Source: Paenibacillus sp. UNC499MF
GTDB taxonomy: Bacteria; Bacillota; Bacilli; Paenibacillales; NBRC-103111
Reading direction: 5' to 3'
Length of the DNA: 64,000 nucleotides
Assembly: GCF_900107975.1 (NCBI RefSeq)
Contig: NZ_FNVF01000003.1
Location: 67,155-131,154 of the forward strand
Below are positions 26,170 through 35,446 of the stretch, one piece after another (position 1 is the first letter of the stretch; each line of letters starts with the position of its first letter). A program made the translations under genes and the position numbers. The notes beneath the pieces were generated by a model. It was not told the origin of the DNA. It saw nothing but the letters and a program-made list of their open reading frames with translations, and did not search any database.

Positions 26170-27504
26170 TTAGTAAAGCGTCATGTACTGCTCGCGTTCC
26201 CATGCGTGAACTTGAGTACGGTACATGTCGTACTCGATTTCTTTCAGTTCCACGAAGTGCGCCAGCGCGTGTTCGCCCAGCGCGTCGCGGATCACTTCGC
26301 TTTTGAGCAGCTCGTCAAGAGCTTCTCTGAGGTTACCCGGCAGACTAGGAATGCCCTGCTCGATACGCTCTTCTTCGGTCATTACATAGATGTTGCGGTC
26401 AGTCGGAGGCGGCAGCTGAATTTTGTTCTTGATGCCGTCCAGACCCGCTCTCAGCAGAACCGCCAGAGCCAGGTACGGGTTAGCCGCCGGATCCGGGTTA
26501 CGAACTTCAACGCGCGTGCTGAGGCCGCGGGAAGCCGGAATACGGATCATCGGGCTGCGGTTGCTCGCAGACCAGGCTACGTAACAAGGTGCTTCGTAAC
26601 CGGGCACAAGACGCTTGTAAGAGTTGACGGTCGGGTTTGTAATCGCCGCAAATGCACGTGCATGATGCAGGACACCGGCCATGAAGTGACGAGCGTCTTC
26701 GCTGAGACCCAGCGGATCTTTCTCGTCTACGAACGCGTTCTCTCCGCCTTTGAACAGGGACTGGTTGCAGTGCATGCCGGAACCGTTTACGCCGAAGAGC
26801 GGCTTCGGCATGAACGTAGCGTGCAGGCCGTGCTGTCTGGCGATCGTTTTAACGACAAGTTTAAACGTCTGGATCTGGTCGGAAGCTTTAATCGCGTCCG
26901 CATATTTAAAGTCGATTTCGTGCTGTCCCGGAGCCACTTCGTGGTGGGAAGCCTCGATCTCGAAGCCCATTTCTTCAAGCTTAAGTACGATTTCACGGCG
27001 GCAGTTCTCGCCAAGATCCGTAGGAGCCAGGTCAAAGTATCCGCCTTGGTCGTTCAGTTCGAGGGTCGGGTTGCCTTTCTCGTCGGTTTTGAACAGGAAG
27101 AATTCCGGCTCGGGACCTACGTTCATCGAAGTATAGCCCATTTCCTCGGCTTCCTTCAGCGCACGCTTCAAAATTCCGCGCGGGTCGCCAGGGAACGGAT
27201 TTCCGTCCGGCAGGTAAACGTCGCAGATCAGGCGGGCGACTTTGCTTTCCGTAACCCAAGGGAAGATGACCCATGTATCCAGATCGGGATACAGATACAT
27301 ATCGGATTCCTCGATACGCACGTAACCTTCGATGGACGAACCGTCGAACATCATTTTGTTATCAAGCGCTTTTTGAAGCTGACTGACCGGGATTTCCACG
27401 TTTTTAATCGTTCCAAGGAGATCGGTGAATTGAAGACGGATAAAACGGACGTTCTCTTCTTTGGCGATTCGTAGAATATCCTCTTTCGTGTAAGAAACTG
27501 TCAT
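26170..27504 (-). CDS. glnA: Type I glutamine synthetase
   Basis: A 444-residue enzyme making glutamine from glutamate, ammonia and ATP. The DGSSIEGY signature (about 54-61), metal-binding residues in GPEPEFFLF, the [13 protein letters not shown] segment and [17 protein letters not shown] flap are present. Length and lack of the 25-residue adenylylation insert place it with the GSI-alpha enzymes of Bacillales that are feedback-inhibited and act on GlnR/TnrA. It is the second gene of the glnR-glnA operon, 30 nt after glnR. GGAGGAG precedes its ATG. Confidence 0.97.
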   Translation of the reverse strand: MTVSYTKEDILRIAKEENVRFIRLQFTDLLGTIKNVEIPVSQLQKALDNKMMFDGSSIEGYVRIEESDMYLYPDLDTWVIFPWVTESKVARLICDVYLPDGNPFPGDPRGILKRALKEAEEMGYTSMNVGPEPEFFLFKTDEKGNPTLELNDQGGYFDLAPTDLGENCRREIVLKLEEMGFEIEASHHEVAPGQHEIDFKYADAIKASDQIQTFKLVVKTIARQHGLHATFMPKPLFGVNGSGMHCNQSLFKGGENAFVDEKDPLGLSEDARHFMAGVLHHARAFAAITNPTVNSYKRLVPGYEAPCYVAWSASNRSPMIRIPASRGLSTRVEVRNPDPAANPYLALAVLLRAGLDGIKNKIQLPPPTDRNIYVMTEEERIEQGIPSLPGNLREALDELLKSEVIRDALGEHALAHFVELKEIEYDMYRTQVHAWEREQYMTLY

Positions 27505-27534
27505 GAAACTTCTCCTCCTCTTACCCCATGCTTT

Positions 27535-27948
27535 TTATTTTGGAAAAAATCGGGATAACTCACCTTGAATCAGCGATACCTGGCCCGGACGCTTGCCTCC
27601 GCCGAGCAGCTGCTGCTTCAGCATTTTGTGCAGCTGGGTGTCTGTCAGTTCTTTGCGTTTCACTTCGGTTTGTTCGGTAATAACGGTAGCTTCCTCGGAG
27701 TCTTTGGAGATCGGCAGCAGCACTTGTTTAATGCCCGCAATGTTAACGCCTTTCTCAATCAGATCCTTGATCTCAAGCAGTCTCTCCACATCGTTGAACG
27801 AATACAACCGCTGGTTGCCGGAGGTTCTGGCCGGGATCACGAGTTCGTGCTGCTCATAGTAACGAATTTGTCTGGCTGTCAAATCGGTCAGTTTCATTAC
27901 AATACCGATTGGAAAAAGAGCCATATTTCTGCGGATATCATCACTCAT
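27535..27948 (-). CDS. glnR: MerR-family nitrogen repressor GlnR
   Basis: A 137-residue MerR-type regulator: the winged helix TDLTARQIRYYEQHELVIPAR with the RLYSFNDVERL wing occupies about 21-63, followed by a coiled coil and a C-terminal tail ending SLIQGELSRFFPK. That tail corresponds to the region through which feedback-inhibited glutamine synthetase activates GlnR. It represses its own operon in nitrogen excess; a perfect GlnR box lies 70 nt upstream. Confidence 0.95.
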   Translation of the reverse strand: MSDDIRRNMALFPIGIVMKLTDLTARQIRYYEQHELVIPARTSGNQRLYSFNDVERLLEIKDLIEKGVNIAGIKQVLLPISKDSEEATVITEQTEVKRKELTDTQLHKMLKQQLLGGGKRPGQVSLIQGELSRFFPK

Positions 27949-27983
27949 GATCGATTCACTCCTGAACGTTAAGTTCTGATCTT

Positions 27984-28013
27984 ATTGTAATGGAAAGTAC
28001 GGAAATATGTCAA
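27984..28013 (-). promoter_or_regulatory. Sigma-A promoter of glnR-glnA
   Basis: On the minus strand a perfect TTGACA (complement of 28008-28013) is 18 nt from TACAAT (complement of 27984-27989). Confidence 0.82.
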
Positions 28014-28017
28014 GTCA

Positions 28018-28034
28018 TGTTAGCTTAATTTACA
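28018..28034. promoter_or_regulatory. GlnR/TnrA operator
   Basis: TGTTAGCTTAATTTACA fits TGTNA-N7-TNACA exactly. It sits immediately upstream of the -35 element of the glnR promoter, the position of operator 1 in B. subtilis. The adjacent -35 region carries a TGACA half site that could serve as part of a second, weaker operator. Confidence 0.9.
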
Positions 28035-28039
28035 AGAGA

Positions 28040-28090
28040 AAATAAAACAGACATTCCGGCGCTTTAAAATGCCGAAATGCCTGTTATTTT
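28040..28090 (-). terminator. Terminator downstream of the ynbB-like gene
   Basis: AACAGACATTCCGGC (28046-28060) pairs with GCCGAAATGCCTGTT (28071-28085) apart from two mismatches; T-rich sequence follows on both strands. It separates the hflX-ynbB transcript from the glnR promoter. Confidence 0.8.
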
Positions 28091-28141
28091 TCCGTTGCCG
28101 GCGGTTTTCCCGCCTGTTTTCGATCAAACCTCACATGAAGT

Positions 28142-29392
28142 TTATAGCAGACCCCGCTCTTTCATGTGCTGCAAAGCCGTCAGTACGCCCAATTTGCAGT
28201 GGGAATAGGTAAGACCGCCCTGCATGTAAGCGATATACGGCTCGCGGATCGGAGCGTCGGCGGACAATTCCAGGCTTCCGCCTTGAATGAACGTGCCCGC
28301 CGCCATAATAACGGGATGCTCGTATCCCGGCATATCCCACGGCTCGGGCGTCACGTGCGCATCTACCGCCGATGCCCTCTGAACCCCCTGCACGAAAGTG
28401 ATCAGATGCTCGGCGCTCGTAAACTCGATCGCCTGAATCAGATCCGTGCGCGGCTCTTCCGGTCTCGGCCGGGTTTTGAAGCCGAGTTGCTCGAAAACGG
28501 CCGCGGCGACGACCGAGCCTTTTACGGCTTGTCCGACGAGATGAGGGGCCAGAAACAGCCCCTGATAAATCGAGCGCGTCGTTCCCAGCATGGCGCCGAC
28601 CTCGCCGCCGATTCCCGGTGCCGTCAGCCGGTAGGCCGCCATCTCGACAAGCTCCTTGCGCCCGGCGATATAACCGCCCGACGCCGCAAGTCCGCCTCCG
28701 GGATTTTTGATCAGAGACCCCGCGATGAGATCCGCTCCCACCTGATTGGGCTCCAGCAGTTCGGTAAATTCACCGTAGCAGTTGTCGACGAATACGATCA
28801 GATCCGGACGGATGCTTTTCACAAGCTCCACCATCTCCCCGATGGCCGCAACGGTAAACGACGCCCGCCAGTCGTATCCTCTCGAACGCTGGATGCCGAT
28901 GACTTTCGTTTTTGGCGTAATGGCCGCGCGGATGCCCGCTTCATCCAGTGAACCGTCCGCCAGAAGAGGAACCTCCCGGTAACCGATCCCGAAGTCCTGG
29001 AGAGAACCGGTACCGTCTCCCGGCTTTCCGATCACTTTATGCAGCGTGTCGTAAGGCTTGCCCGTGATATAAACCAGCTCGTCCCCCGGCCGTAATACGC
29101 CGAAAAGCGCCGTACCGATCGTATGCGTCCCCGATACGAAATGAGGACGAACGAGCGCAGCCTCCGCGCCGAACACTTCCGCATACACGAGATCAAGCAG
29201 CTCCCGCCCTCTGTCGTTGTAGCCGTAACCGGTAGAAGAAGCGAAATGATAATCGCTTATGCCTTGATTTTGAAAAGCGGCTATAACCTTCCACTGGTTA
29301 TGGTCGATCGTCCGTTCTATCTCACGGAAGCGCGGCTGAACGCTTTCTTCCGCCTGCTCCATAATAGCCATGATGTCTGAATCAAATTGCAT
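28142..29392 (-). CDS. ynbB: YnbB-like PLP-dependent protein (aluminium-resistance / methionine gamma-lyase-related family)
   Basis: A 416-residue fold-type I PLP enzyme. The likely Schiff-base lysine is in the GSLIKNPGGGLAASGGY segment (about 228-244), and the PLP-phosphate-binding region is around FVSGTHTIGTALF. Database names for this family (aluminium resistance protein; methionine gamma-lyase family) rest on weak functional evidence, so the reaction is unknown. Gene order hflX-ynbB-glnR-glnA is the same as in B. subtilis. It follows hflX by 18 nt and is probably cotranscribed with it. Confidence 0.88.
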   Translation of the reverse strand: MQFDSDIMAIMEQAEESVQPRFREIERTIDHNQWKVIAAFQNQGISDYHFASSTGYGYNDRGRELLDLVYAEVFGAEAALVRPHFVSGTHTIGTALFGVLRPGDELVYITGKPYDTLHKVIGKPGDGTGSLQDFGIGYREVPLLADGSLDEAGIRAAITPKTKVIGIQRSRGYDWRASFTVAAIGEMVELVKSIRPDLIVFVDNCYGEFTELLEPNQVGADLIAGSLIKNPGGGLAASGGYIAGRKELVEMAAYRLTAPGIGGEVGAMLGTTRSIYQGLFLAPHLVGQAVKGSVVAAAVFEQLGFKTRPRPEEPRTDLIQAIEFTSAEHLITFVQGVQRASAVDAHVTPEPWDMPGYEHPVIMAAGTFIQGGSLELSADAPIREPYIAYMQGGLTYSHCKLGVLTALQHMKERGLL

Positions 29393-29410
29393 ATCGTCCG
29401 TTCCCTCTCC

Positions 29411-30757
29411 TTATTCTCCCTGCTGATCCTGCTGCTCTTGTTTATCCTGCATATCCTGCTTGTTCTTGTCTGCCTTAACTTCATAAGGAGAAAGCAGGTA
29501 CTGAACTTTATCGTAATCATCCTTGTTGATGTTGACCCGGAACGTCAGCACATCTTCCTCGGCCCCGCTTTCGGCCACGTCGCCGATCCGGTACACGAGA
29601 GCGATGATATCTCCCTTATCCGCGGGAATACGGAACGTGCGGCTGTCGCCCATTAAAGTTTCCTGAATGAGCAGCCGTACTCTTTCCTGGTCTTTCTCGT
29701 CATAAGCGGAAATCCGCAAGTGCGGCAGGCTCGTCGTCAGCATCTGCAGCTCCTGCTCCGTGCACAGGTCGATCTTGTTAAAAAGCACCGCCTGGGGTTT
29801 GCCGCTCGCCCCCAGATCGCCGAGCACTTCATTCACCACACGCATCTGCTCCTCGCGCATCGGGCTGGAGCTGTCCACGACATGAAGCAGAAAATCGGCT
29901 TCGCAGGCTTCCTCCAGCGTCGCCCGGAATGCCGCCACGACATCGTGAGGCAAATTCTGGATAAAGCCGACCGTATCGGTCAGCACGACTTCTTTGCCGC
30001 TCGGAAGCTCAAGCGTGCGGGAGGTCGGATCGAGCGTGGCAAACAGCTCGTTCTGAACGTACACGTCCGCGTTCGTCAGTTGGCGCAGCAGCGTCGATTT
30101 GCCCGAGTTCGTATATCCGACAAGGGCGATCTGATAGACGCCGGTTTTGCGCCGGCGTTCGCGGTGCAGCGTACGGTGGCGGACCATCTCCGACAGGTGC
30201 GCCTTCAGCTCGCCGATGCGGCCGCGGATATGACGGCGGTCCGTCTCCAGCTTGGACTCGCCGGGTCCTCTCGTCCCGATGCCGCCGCCGAGACGGGACA
30301 AGTTTTTCCCGTGTCCCGAAAGCCGCGGAAGCAGGTAGCTCAGCTGCGCCAGCTCCACCTGCACAATCCCTTCGCGGGTGCGTGCGCGTCCGGCAAAAAT
30401 ATCGAGGATGAGCTGCGTCCGGTCGATAATTTTGACGTCCAGCGCTTCCTCCAGGTTGCGCACCTGCGCGCCCGAAAGCTCCTGGTCGAAGATCGCCGTC
30501 GTCGCTTCATGCTCGTCGATCAGCGCCTTCAGCTCTTCGACCTTGCCTTTGCCGATAAACCATTTCGTATCGGCGCTTTCGCGGTTTTGCGTCAGCGTTT
30601 CCAGCACTTCGACGCCGGCCGTTTCCGCCAGCTGGATCAGTTCCTGGAGCGAGTAAGCCACGAGTTCTTCGTGTTTTTTCATACTATCCGTAACCATACT
30701 TACAAGAATAGCCCGGTCTTTCATTCCGGTTCTGACTTCATGACCTGTTTGTTTCAT
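29411..30757 (-). CDS. hflX: Ribosome-associated GTPase HflX
   Basis: A 448-residue GTPase. The N-terminal nucleotide-binding-like domain (about 1-190) includes a GGIGTRGPGESKLE signature, and the G domain (about 200-370) shows G1 GYTNSGKST, G3 DTVGF and G4 NKID. HflX splits stalled or inactive 70S ribosomes and 100S dimers. The C-terminus carries a Lys/Gln/Asp-rich tail. AAGGAGACG precedes ATG 30757. It heads the hflX-ynbB unit. Confidence 0.95.
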   Translation of the reverse strand: MKQTGHEVRTGMKDRAILVSMVTDSMKKHEELVAYSLQELIQLAETAGVEVLETLTQNRESADTKWFIGKGKVEELKALIDEHEATTAIFDQELSGAQVRNLEEALDVKIIDRTQLILDIFAGRARTREGIVQVELAQLSYLLPRLSGHGKNLSRLGGGIGTRGPGESKLETDRRHIRGRIGELKAHLSEMVRHRTLHRERRRKTGVYQIALVGYTNSGKSTLLRQLTNADVYVQNELFATLDPTSRTLELPSGKEVVLTDTVGFIQNLPHDVVAAFRATLEEACEADFLLHVVDSSSPMREEQMRVVNEVLGDLGASGKPQAVLFNKIDLCTEQELQMLTTSLPHLRISAYDEKDQERVRLLIQETLMGDSRTFRIPADKGDIIALVYRIGDVAESGAEEDVLTFRVNINKDDYDKVQYLLSPYEVKADKNKQDMQDKQEQQDQQGE

Positions 30758-30967
30758 GCAGCGTCTCCTTTTGGGTATATGTATCCGCCATGTAGGTGGG
30801 AATTATAGGCTCGTTAGAGGGTCTAAAGCATCATTATCTCTCATTATTACCTTTTTTACAAAGGTATTCACCAATTTCTTTTGCGTCCGGCGGGCTCCCA
30901 TCCTTTTACGGCTTTTACACGGACTTTGCCTGCTCCGATCAGGTGGAACACAAAGCCGCTTTCAAAT

Positions 30968-30999
30968 AAAAAACTCATCCTGGTAAGGATAAGTTTTTT
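30968..30999. terminator. Hairpin terminator upstream of hflX
   Basis: AAAAAACTCATCC (30968-30980) pairs with GGATAAGTTTTTT (30987-30999) with one mismatch around a 6-nt loop. Placed between spoVK and hflX, it can end the leftward spoVK transcript. The remainder of the 500-nt interval holds the repeat listed below and no gene. Confidence 0.75.
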
Positions 31000-31044
31000 A
31001 AGACCAGGTGGAACGGAAAAAGTTAACCCGTAATCCTTCTGTTA

Positions 31045-31165
<121 letters not shown>

Positions 31166-31260
31166 CTTTCCGTTCACCGTTACCCATTTTCCCGTCCAGT
31201 CCGCGTCTGTCACGCCAGACTGCCGGTTCCGCTTTACCGTCTAGCTCCACTGGCGGCGAT

Positions 31261-32226
31261 TTATGAAACACCATATTCCATTTTAAGTTTGTTTTCCGCC
31301 GCCGTCACATCCTGAGGCAGAATCTCCATCAGATCCTGCTTGGACGGCTTTTTGTACCGGCTTAATAACCGGACGGCCTGATTTCGTATTGATTTCTCGA
31401 TCACATTGCGCACGAAACGCGCGTTATTGAAGTTAAGGCTCGTTTCTTTCTCCATGATAATGATGTCCCTCAGTTTATTAACCGATTCGAGGCGCATAAT
31501 GTAATCACGCTCGTTAATCATCAATTCCGCAATTTGAATAAGCTGATCCACATTATAATCCGTGAAATCAACCTGGATCGGAAAACGCGAAGGCAGCCCG
31601 GGATTCGTCGATAAAAAATAATCGATTTCGTCCGGATACCCGGCAAGAATCAAAATAAAATCGTTTTTATGGTCCTCCAGGCTTTTTACGAGACAATCGA
31701 TCGCCTCCTTGCCGAAATCCTTCTCCCCGCCTCTGGCCAAACTATAAGCTTCATCGATAAAAAGGATGCCGCCGAGCGCTTTTTTAATCAAATCCCTCGT
31801 CTTGATAGCCGTGTGCCCGATATATTCTCCGACCAGATCGGCCCGCTCCACCTCGATCAAATGGCCTTTGCTCAGAACCCCCAGGCTTTTGAACAACTTG
31901 GCCAGTATTCTCGCCACCGTTGTTTTCCCCGTTCCCGGATTGCCTTTAAAAATCATATGGTATACTTGCGAATTATCTTTAAGTCCGGCTGCGCTCCTTA
32001 GCTTGTTGATATGCAGCGTGGCGTACATTTGATAAATAAGATCTTTCACTTCCTGCAGGCCGATCATCGTGTTCAGTTCCTTCAATGTTTCGTTGAACGT
32101 TTCCGATTGGATATCCAAGGTTGTATTTTCCGGTTCCTGTATAAGTGGCGCAGCCTCTTGACTGTTAAACACAATATTGATCTGCGAATTGCTCCTGACC
32201 GTGATTCGTCTTGAAGTTGCGTCCAT
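31261..32226 (-). CDS. spoVK: Stage V sporulation protein K (AAA+ ATPase)
   Basis: A 321-residue AAA+ protein matching B. subtilis SpoVK (322). Walker A is GNPGTGKT, Walker B ILFIDEAYSL, sensor 1 LAGYPDEID, and the arginine finger lies in LPSRFPIQVDF. It is needed for late spore maturation in B. subtilis; the molecular target is not defined. The family also includes CbbX-type ATPases. ATG 32226 is preferred because GAGGTG lies 6 nt upstream and the size then fits; an ATG six codons earlier would absorb that ribosome site. A sigma-E-like -10 lies just upstream. Confidence 0.9.
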   Translation of the reverse strand: MDATSRRITVRSNSQINIVFNSQEAAPLIQEPENTTLDIQSETFNETLKELNTMIGLQEVKDLIYQMYATLHINKLRSAAGLKDNSQVYHMIFKGNPGTGKTTVARILAKLFKSLGVLSKGHLIEVERADLVGEYIGHTAIKTRDLIKKALGGILFIDEAYSLARGGEKDFGKEAIDCLVKSLEDHKNDFILILAGYPDEIDYFLSTNPGLPSRFPIQVDFTDYNVDQLIQIAELMINERDYIMRLESVNKLRDIIIMEKETSLNFNNARFVRNVIEKSIRNQAVRLLSRYKKPSKQDLMEILPQDVTAAENKLKMEYGVS

Positions 32227-32245
32227 TCTCCTCACCTCTTTCATA

Positions 32246-32253
32246 ATTATATG
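32246..32253 (-). promoter_or_regulatory. Candidate sigma-E -10 element of spoVK
   Basis: The minus strand reads CATATAAT, one mismatch from the sigma-E -10 consensus CATACAMT. No good -35 is visible, and the leader to the chosen start would be very short. Confidence 0.35.
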
Positions 32254-32415
32254 CAGAGAAGGAACGGGGTCATGCAACAAACTTGGCGTCGGGACAGGCG
32301 CGTTATATGAGAAAGCTGCGCAGGAGATTGCCGGGTTCCAAAAACAATTGTTATATTTTGGAATATGTGGTAGTGTCGCTTTGTATCTTTATCTTTTTCG
32401 GGAAAAGGTGAGTCT

Positions 32416-33132
32416 GTGAATAAATTCGTTTGTGTATTGCTTGCCGCAGCCGCTGCGGCAGCTTCTACGCTACCTGCGGCAAATGCGGCGGCTGTAGATT
32501 CCGCCTATATCGACCCCGTGTCCGGTATCCGTTTCAGCACGTTCGATGTTGTCTCCGGGCAGCAGGGAGTCCAAGATGCGGCGGTTCCGTATACGGATCC
32601 TCAACGTATTCCGAAGGACTCGTCCTTGCAAAATAAACACTCTTCTTTCTCACCGGCAGATCAAATTTCCGAAGTGTACAGTCATTCCGTCTATTCCAAT
32701 GCGGGAACGAGCGTAACCCGTTTGAACACCGGCCCCCGGCAAAATGATATTTTTCTGGGATCTTCCGCCCGCGGCAGCAGCTTTACCCTGACAGGACGTA
32801 AGCAAATAAGCGCTTCTAAGCAAATCAGCGGGTTATATAACAGCGGTATCGCCAGTCTTGTAAAGCGGGCCGTAGCCGGCAATATTTCCGGAGAGTTCCA
32901 CTATGTATGGCCGGATTCCAAAGTATACACGGCTCCTGAAACAGTGCCTTTTCATCGCGATTATTATGGAGCTATCCAGTACGACACTTGTTCAACGCTG
33001 GTTCGCCAGAAAGATATTTATAAACAATATTACAGATCCATTTATGTAAGAGAGGTTCAGTATGAGCGGGGGATTGTCGAGACTGTTTCTTCCATTGCCC
33101 CTAAAGGCATAGAATACTCTATCGATTTTTAG
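32416..33132 (+). CDS. Secreted hypothetical protein
   Basis: A 238-residue protein starting at GTG 32416 (AAAGGTGAG upstream). The first ~26 residues form a signal peptide, a hydrophobic Leu/Ala-rich core ending in ANA/AA. The mature protein is Ser-, Tyr- and Gln-rich with a single cysteine near residue 193 (DTCSTL), a KQISASKQISGLYNSG segment, and an aromatic C-terminal third (QYYRSIYVREVQYERG). I recognise no family. It is divergent from spoVK, with both starts in a shared 190-nt region, so co-expression in sporulation is possible but unproven. Confidence 0.75.
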   Translation: MNKFVCVLLAAAAAAASTLPAANAAAVDSAYIDPVSGIRFSTFDVVSGQQGVQDAAVPYTDPQRIPKDSSLQNKHSSFSPADQISEVYSHSVYSNAGTSVTRLNTGPRQNDIFLGSSARGSSFTLTGRKQISASKQISGLYNSGIASLVKRAVAGNISGEFHYVWPDSKVYTAPETVPFHRDYYGAIQYDTCSTLVRQKDIYKQYYRSIYVREVQYERGIVETVSSIAPKGIEYSIDF

Positions 33133-33222
33133 AAAGCCTCTTAAAACCGTTAAACTTCCGCTTTTTCATCTCTGGGTTTGGTACCGTCCGTTCCAGAAGA
33201 CAGAATCATGGGCGCCTGAATC

Positions 33223-33254
33223 AAAAAAAGAGAGGCTCCTACGCCTCTCCTTTT
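33223..33254. terminator. Bidirectional terminator
   Basis: GAGAGGC (33230-33236) pairs with GCCTCTC (33243-33249) around a 6-nt loop, with A7 before and TTTT after. It lies between the converging secreted-protein and zinc-ribbon genes. Confidence 0.8.
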
Positions 33255-33311
33255 CCTATAAACATCTCAAGATGAGGCTTACCTGCATCCTGCACATAGC
33301 CGATCGTACGA

Positions 33312-34226
33312 TCACTCGCGTTCTTCCGCATCCGCTGTTTTCTCCAGCTCACCGGAATCTTCTTCCCCGGAAGCCGCGTCATTCTCGTCTTCTCCCCCAG
33401 TCGCAGGCATTCGATCCGATGATCCGCCGTCCTCCTTGTCCAAATAAAGCGAATCCAGATCGGTCCGCCAATCCGCCACAAAGTAAAGGATATGCTCCGA
33501 AGGCACGCCGGCCATATCCGCCTGATCCCAGTCCCCGGCCAAGTCCGTGAGCTTCAGATCTTCCCCTTTATAAGGTCCCGAGGCAAAAAAATCGTTCGCC
33601 CAGTTGAGCTGGAAAAGATGGCCGTCAGGCGCCTGAACCGCGGTGGGCGCGTAGCCCATCCGGATTTCTCTGGCCCAGGACGTCGCCAGCCGGACATCGG
33701 CCGGAAGCGTATACGGAGACGGCTCCACGGCCGCGACCTCGTCGCAAAAACGGATACGTCGGCCGTCCTGCCACAAATCAATCGGGGGCCGGCTTTGAAA
33801 GCTGACATACGCCATGTCGAATGTCTCGCCCCGCACGGTCGTTACCCGGCAGGGAACTTCCGCGGAAGTCCGGCCGCCCGCAATGCTGCTCTGCGCCGTA
33901 GCCCCGATTTTGCCGAGCTCATCCCAAATTTCATCGGACACCTCGTATGTACCCGCATTCCAATGCTCCACCAGCCCGGCTTTGGACGGATGGATATAAG
34001 ACATCATAATGCCGTCCCTGCCCAGGTACCACCTGCTGCCGCAATTTACGCACGCATACTCCCAGCCGTGCTTGAGCTGCCTCTCGATCTTGAGCGCCCG
34101 CTGCACCTGCTTCGATTCGGCATCGCTGCCGTGCTGGAACCTGGCCCAGTTAAAAGAAATATACCTCTTGCCGCTGCACTGAGGGCATGCCGCCGGAGGC
34201 GATGACTTGCGTGAGAGACGAGGCAT
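33312..34226 (-). CDS. Hypothetical protein with N-terminal zinc ribbon and acidic C-terminal tail
   Basis: A 304-residue protein of no family I know. Cys14-x2-Cys17 and Cys59-x2-Cys62 would make a zinc ribbon. The middle (about 75-260) is a globular Trp-rich domain with segments such as GKIGATAQSSIAGGRT and FQLNWANDFFASGPYKG. The tail (about 265-304) is Asp/Glu/Ser-rich and disordered. The ATG at 34226 shares its base with the stop of lplJ (TAATG), so translation is coupled to the lipoate ligase; a functional link is possible but not proven. The longer open frame to 34568 lies inside lplJ and is discarded. Confidence 0.75.
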   Translation of the reverse strand: MPRLSRKSSPPAACPQCSGKRYISFNWARFQHGSDAESKQVQRALKIERQLKHGWEYACVNCGSRWYLGRDGIMMSYIHPSKAGLVEHWNAGTYEVSDEIWDELGKIGATAQSSIAGGRTSAEVPCRVTTVRGETFDMAYVSFQSRPPIDLWQDGRRIRFCDEVAAVEPSPYTLPADVRLATSWAREIRMGYAPTAVQAPDGHLFQLNWANDFFASGPYKGEDLKLTDLAGDWDQADMAGVPSEHILYFVADWRTDLDSLYLDKEDGGSSDRMPATGGEDENDAASGEEDSGELEKTADAEERE

Positions 34227-35236
34227 TATGCCTCCTCTCCTTTCAAGGTCAGCAGCCCGATAAATTCTTCCTTGCCGACCGCTCCGAAATAGGCGGTAAT
34301 ATCCGTTCCTTCCAAAGCCCGTTCCAGCGACTGCGTATCGTACTTCACGCCGGTAAGCAGACGCTCGATTTCTTCGACGTCTTTTACTCCGAAGAAGTCC
34401 CCGTAAATTTTCATTTTGCCGATCCGGCCTTCTTCCAGATTCATCCGCACATCGATCGTCCCTGCCGGAAAACGTTTGGAGTTGACGAGTTCGCTTTTCG
34501 GGGATCTGCCGTAATTCCATTCCCAGTTGCCGTAACGTTCCGCGGAAAGCTCGCGGATCGCCTCCCAATCCTTCTCCGTTAAAACGTATTGAGGCACTTC
34601 CGATACCTTCATGCCGAAAATATTTTCCAGAAGCTCTTGTCTGAATTCTTCAACCGTCATAGGCTTCTTAAGAAATTCCGTAATATTGGCGACACGGCTG
34701 CGGATGGACTTGATCCCTTTCGATTGGATTTTCTCCGCTTTGACCCTCAGTGCCGAAACGACATGCTCAATATCGGACTGAAAAAGCAGTGTCCCGTGGC
34801 TGAACAGGCGCCCTTTCGTCGCGAACATCGCGTTCCCCGAAATTTTGCGCTCGCCTACTTGAATATCGTTGCGTCCGCTCAACTCGGCGTCTACCCCCAG
34901 CTTGCGCAGGGCCTGGACGACCGGCTCCGTGAACTTACGGAAGTTATGGAACGATTCGCCGTCATCTTTGGTAATGAAGCTGAAGTTCAGATTCCCGTGA
35001 TCGTGATAAACGGCACCGCCTCCCGACAATCGTCTGACGACGTGAATTCCGTTCTGTTCCACATACTCCGTGTTGATTTCCTCGACCGTGTTCTGGTTTT
35101 TTCCAATAATGATCGAAGGCTCGTTTATGTAAAAAAGCAGATAAGTTTCGTCTGCGGGCAAATTCTTAAGCGCATATTCCTCAATCGCCAAATTGATCTG
35201 CGGTTTTGTGATGGATTGATTGTCGATAAACAGCAT
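34226..35236 (-). CDS. lplJ: Lipoate-protein ligase (LplA/LplJ type)
   Basis: A 336-residue ligase that activates free lipoate with ATP and attaches it to E2 and GcvH domains. The catalytic domain shows RRLSGGGAVYHDHGNLNFSF (about 70-89), the lysine-containing GERKISGNAMF, and the C-terminal accessory domain (about 250-336) that Firmicute LplJ proteins carry. ATG 35236 is used because GGAGGTC lies 5 nt upstream; the upstream ATG at 35248 contains that site. It is followed directly by the zinc-ribbon gene. Confidence 0.93.
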   Translation of the reverse strand: MLFIDNQSITKPQINLAIEEYALKNLPADETYLLFYINEPSIIIGKNQNTVEEINTEYVEQNGIHVVRRLSGGGAVYHDHGNLNFSFITKDDGESFHNFRKFTEPVVQALRKLGVDAELSGRNDIQVGERKISGNAMFATKGRLFSHGTLLFQSDIEHVVSALRVKAEKIQSKGIKSIRSRVANITEFLKKPMTVEEFRQELLENIFGMKVSEVPQYVLTEKDWEAIRELSAERYGNWEWNYGRSPKSELVNSKRFPAGTIDVRMNLEEGRIGKMKIYGDFFGVKDVEEIERLLTGVKYDTQSLERALEGTDITAYFGAVGKEEFIGLLTLKGEEA

Positions 35237-35347
35237 ACGGACCTCCACAGCGTTTTTCTTTTATTTTAAATCATTTTTGTCGAAAAAGATATTTTCAGGC
35301 CGGCGGCGGATCCCATCTTGAAAGTTCTTGAATAAAAACAGGAGTTA

Positions 35348-35363
35348 ATGTATTTTTATACAT
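35348..35363. promoter_or_regulatory. AT-rich palindrome in a divergent intergenic region
   Basis: ATGTATTTTTATACAT has 6-bp arms around TTTT, and TTGAATAAAAA occurs about 20 nt to its left. Both resemble halves of ArgR-type (ARG box) operators, but no arginine gene is next to it. It sits between lplJ and the acetyltransferase gene and may be an operator for either. Confidence 0.35.
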
Positions 35364-35446
35364 AATTACGCATGATTATAAGTCGCCGGCTCGTTTAATT
35401 GTTTCCCCTGCGTGGTAAAGACGAGTTAGGTCAAGGAGATGACCCG

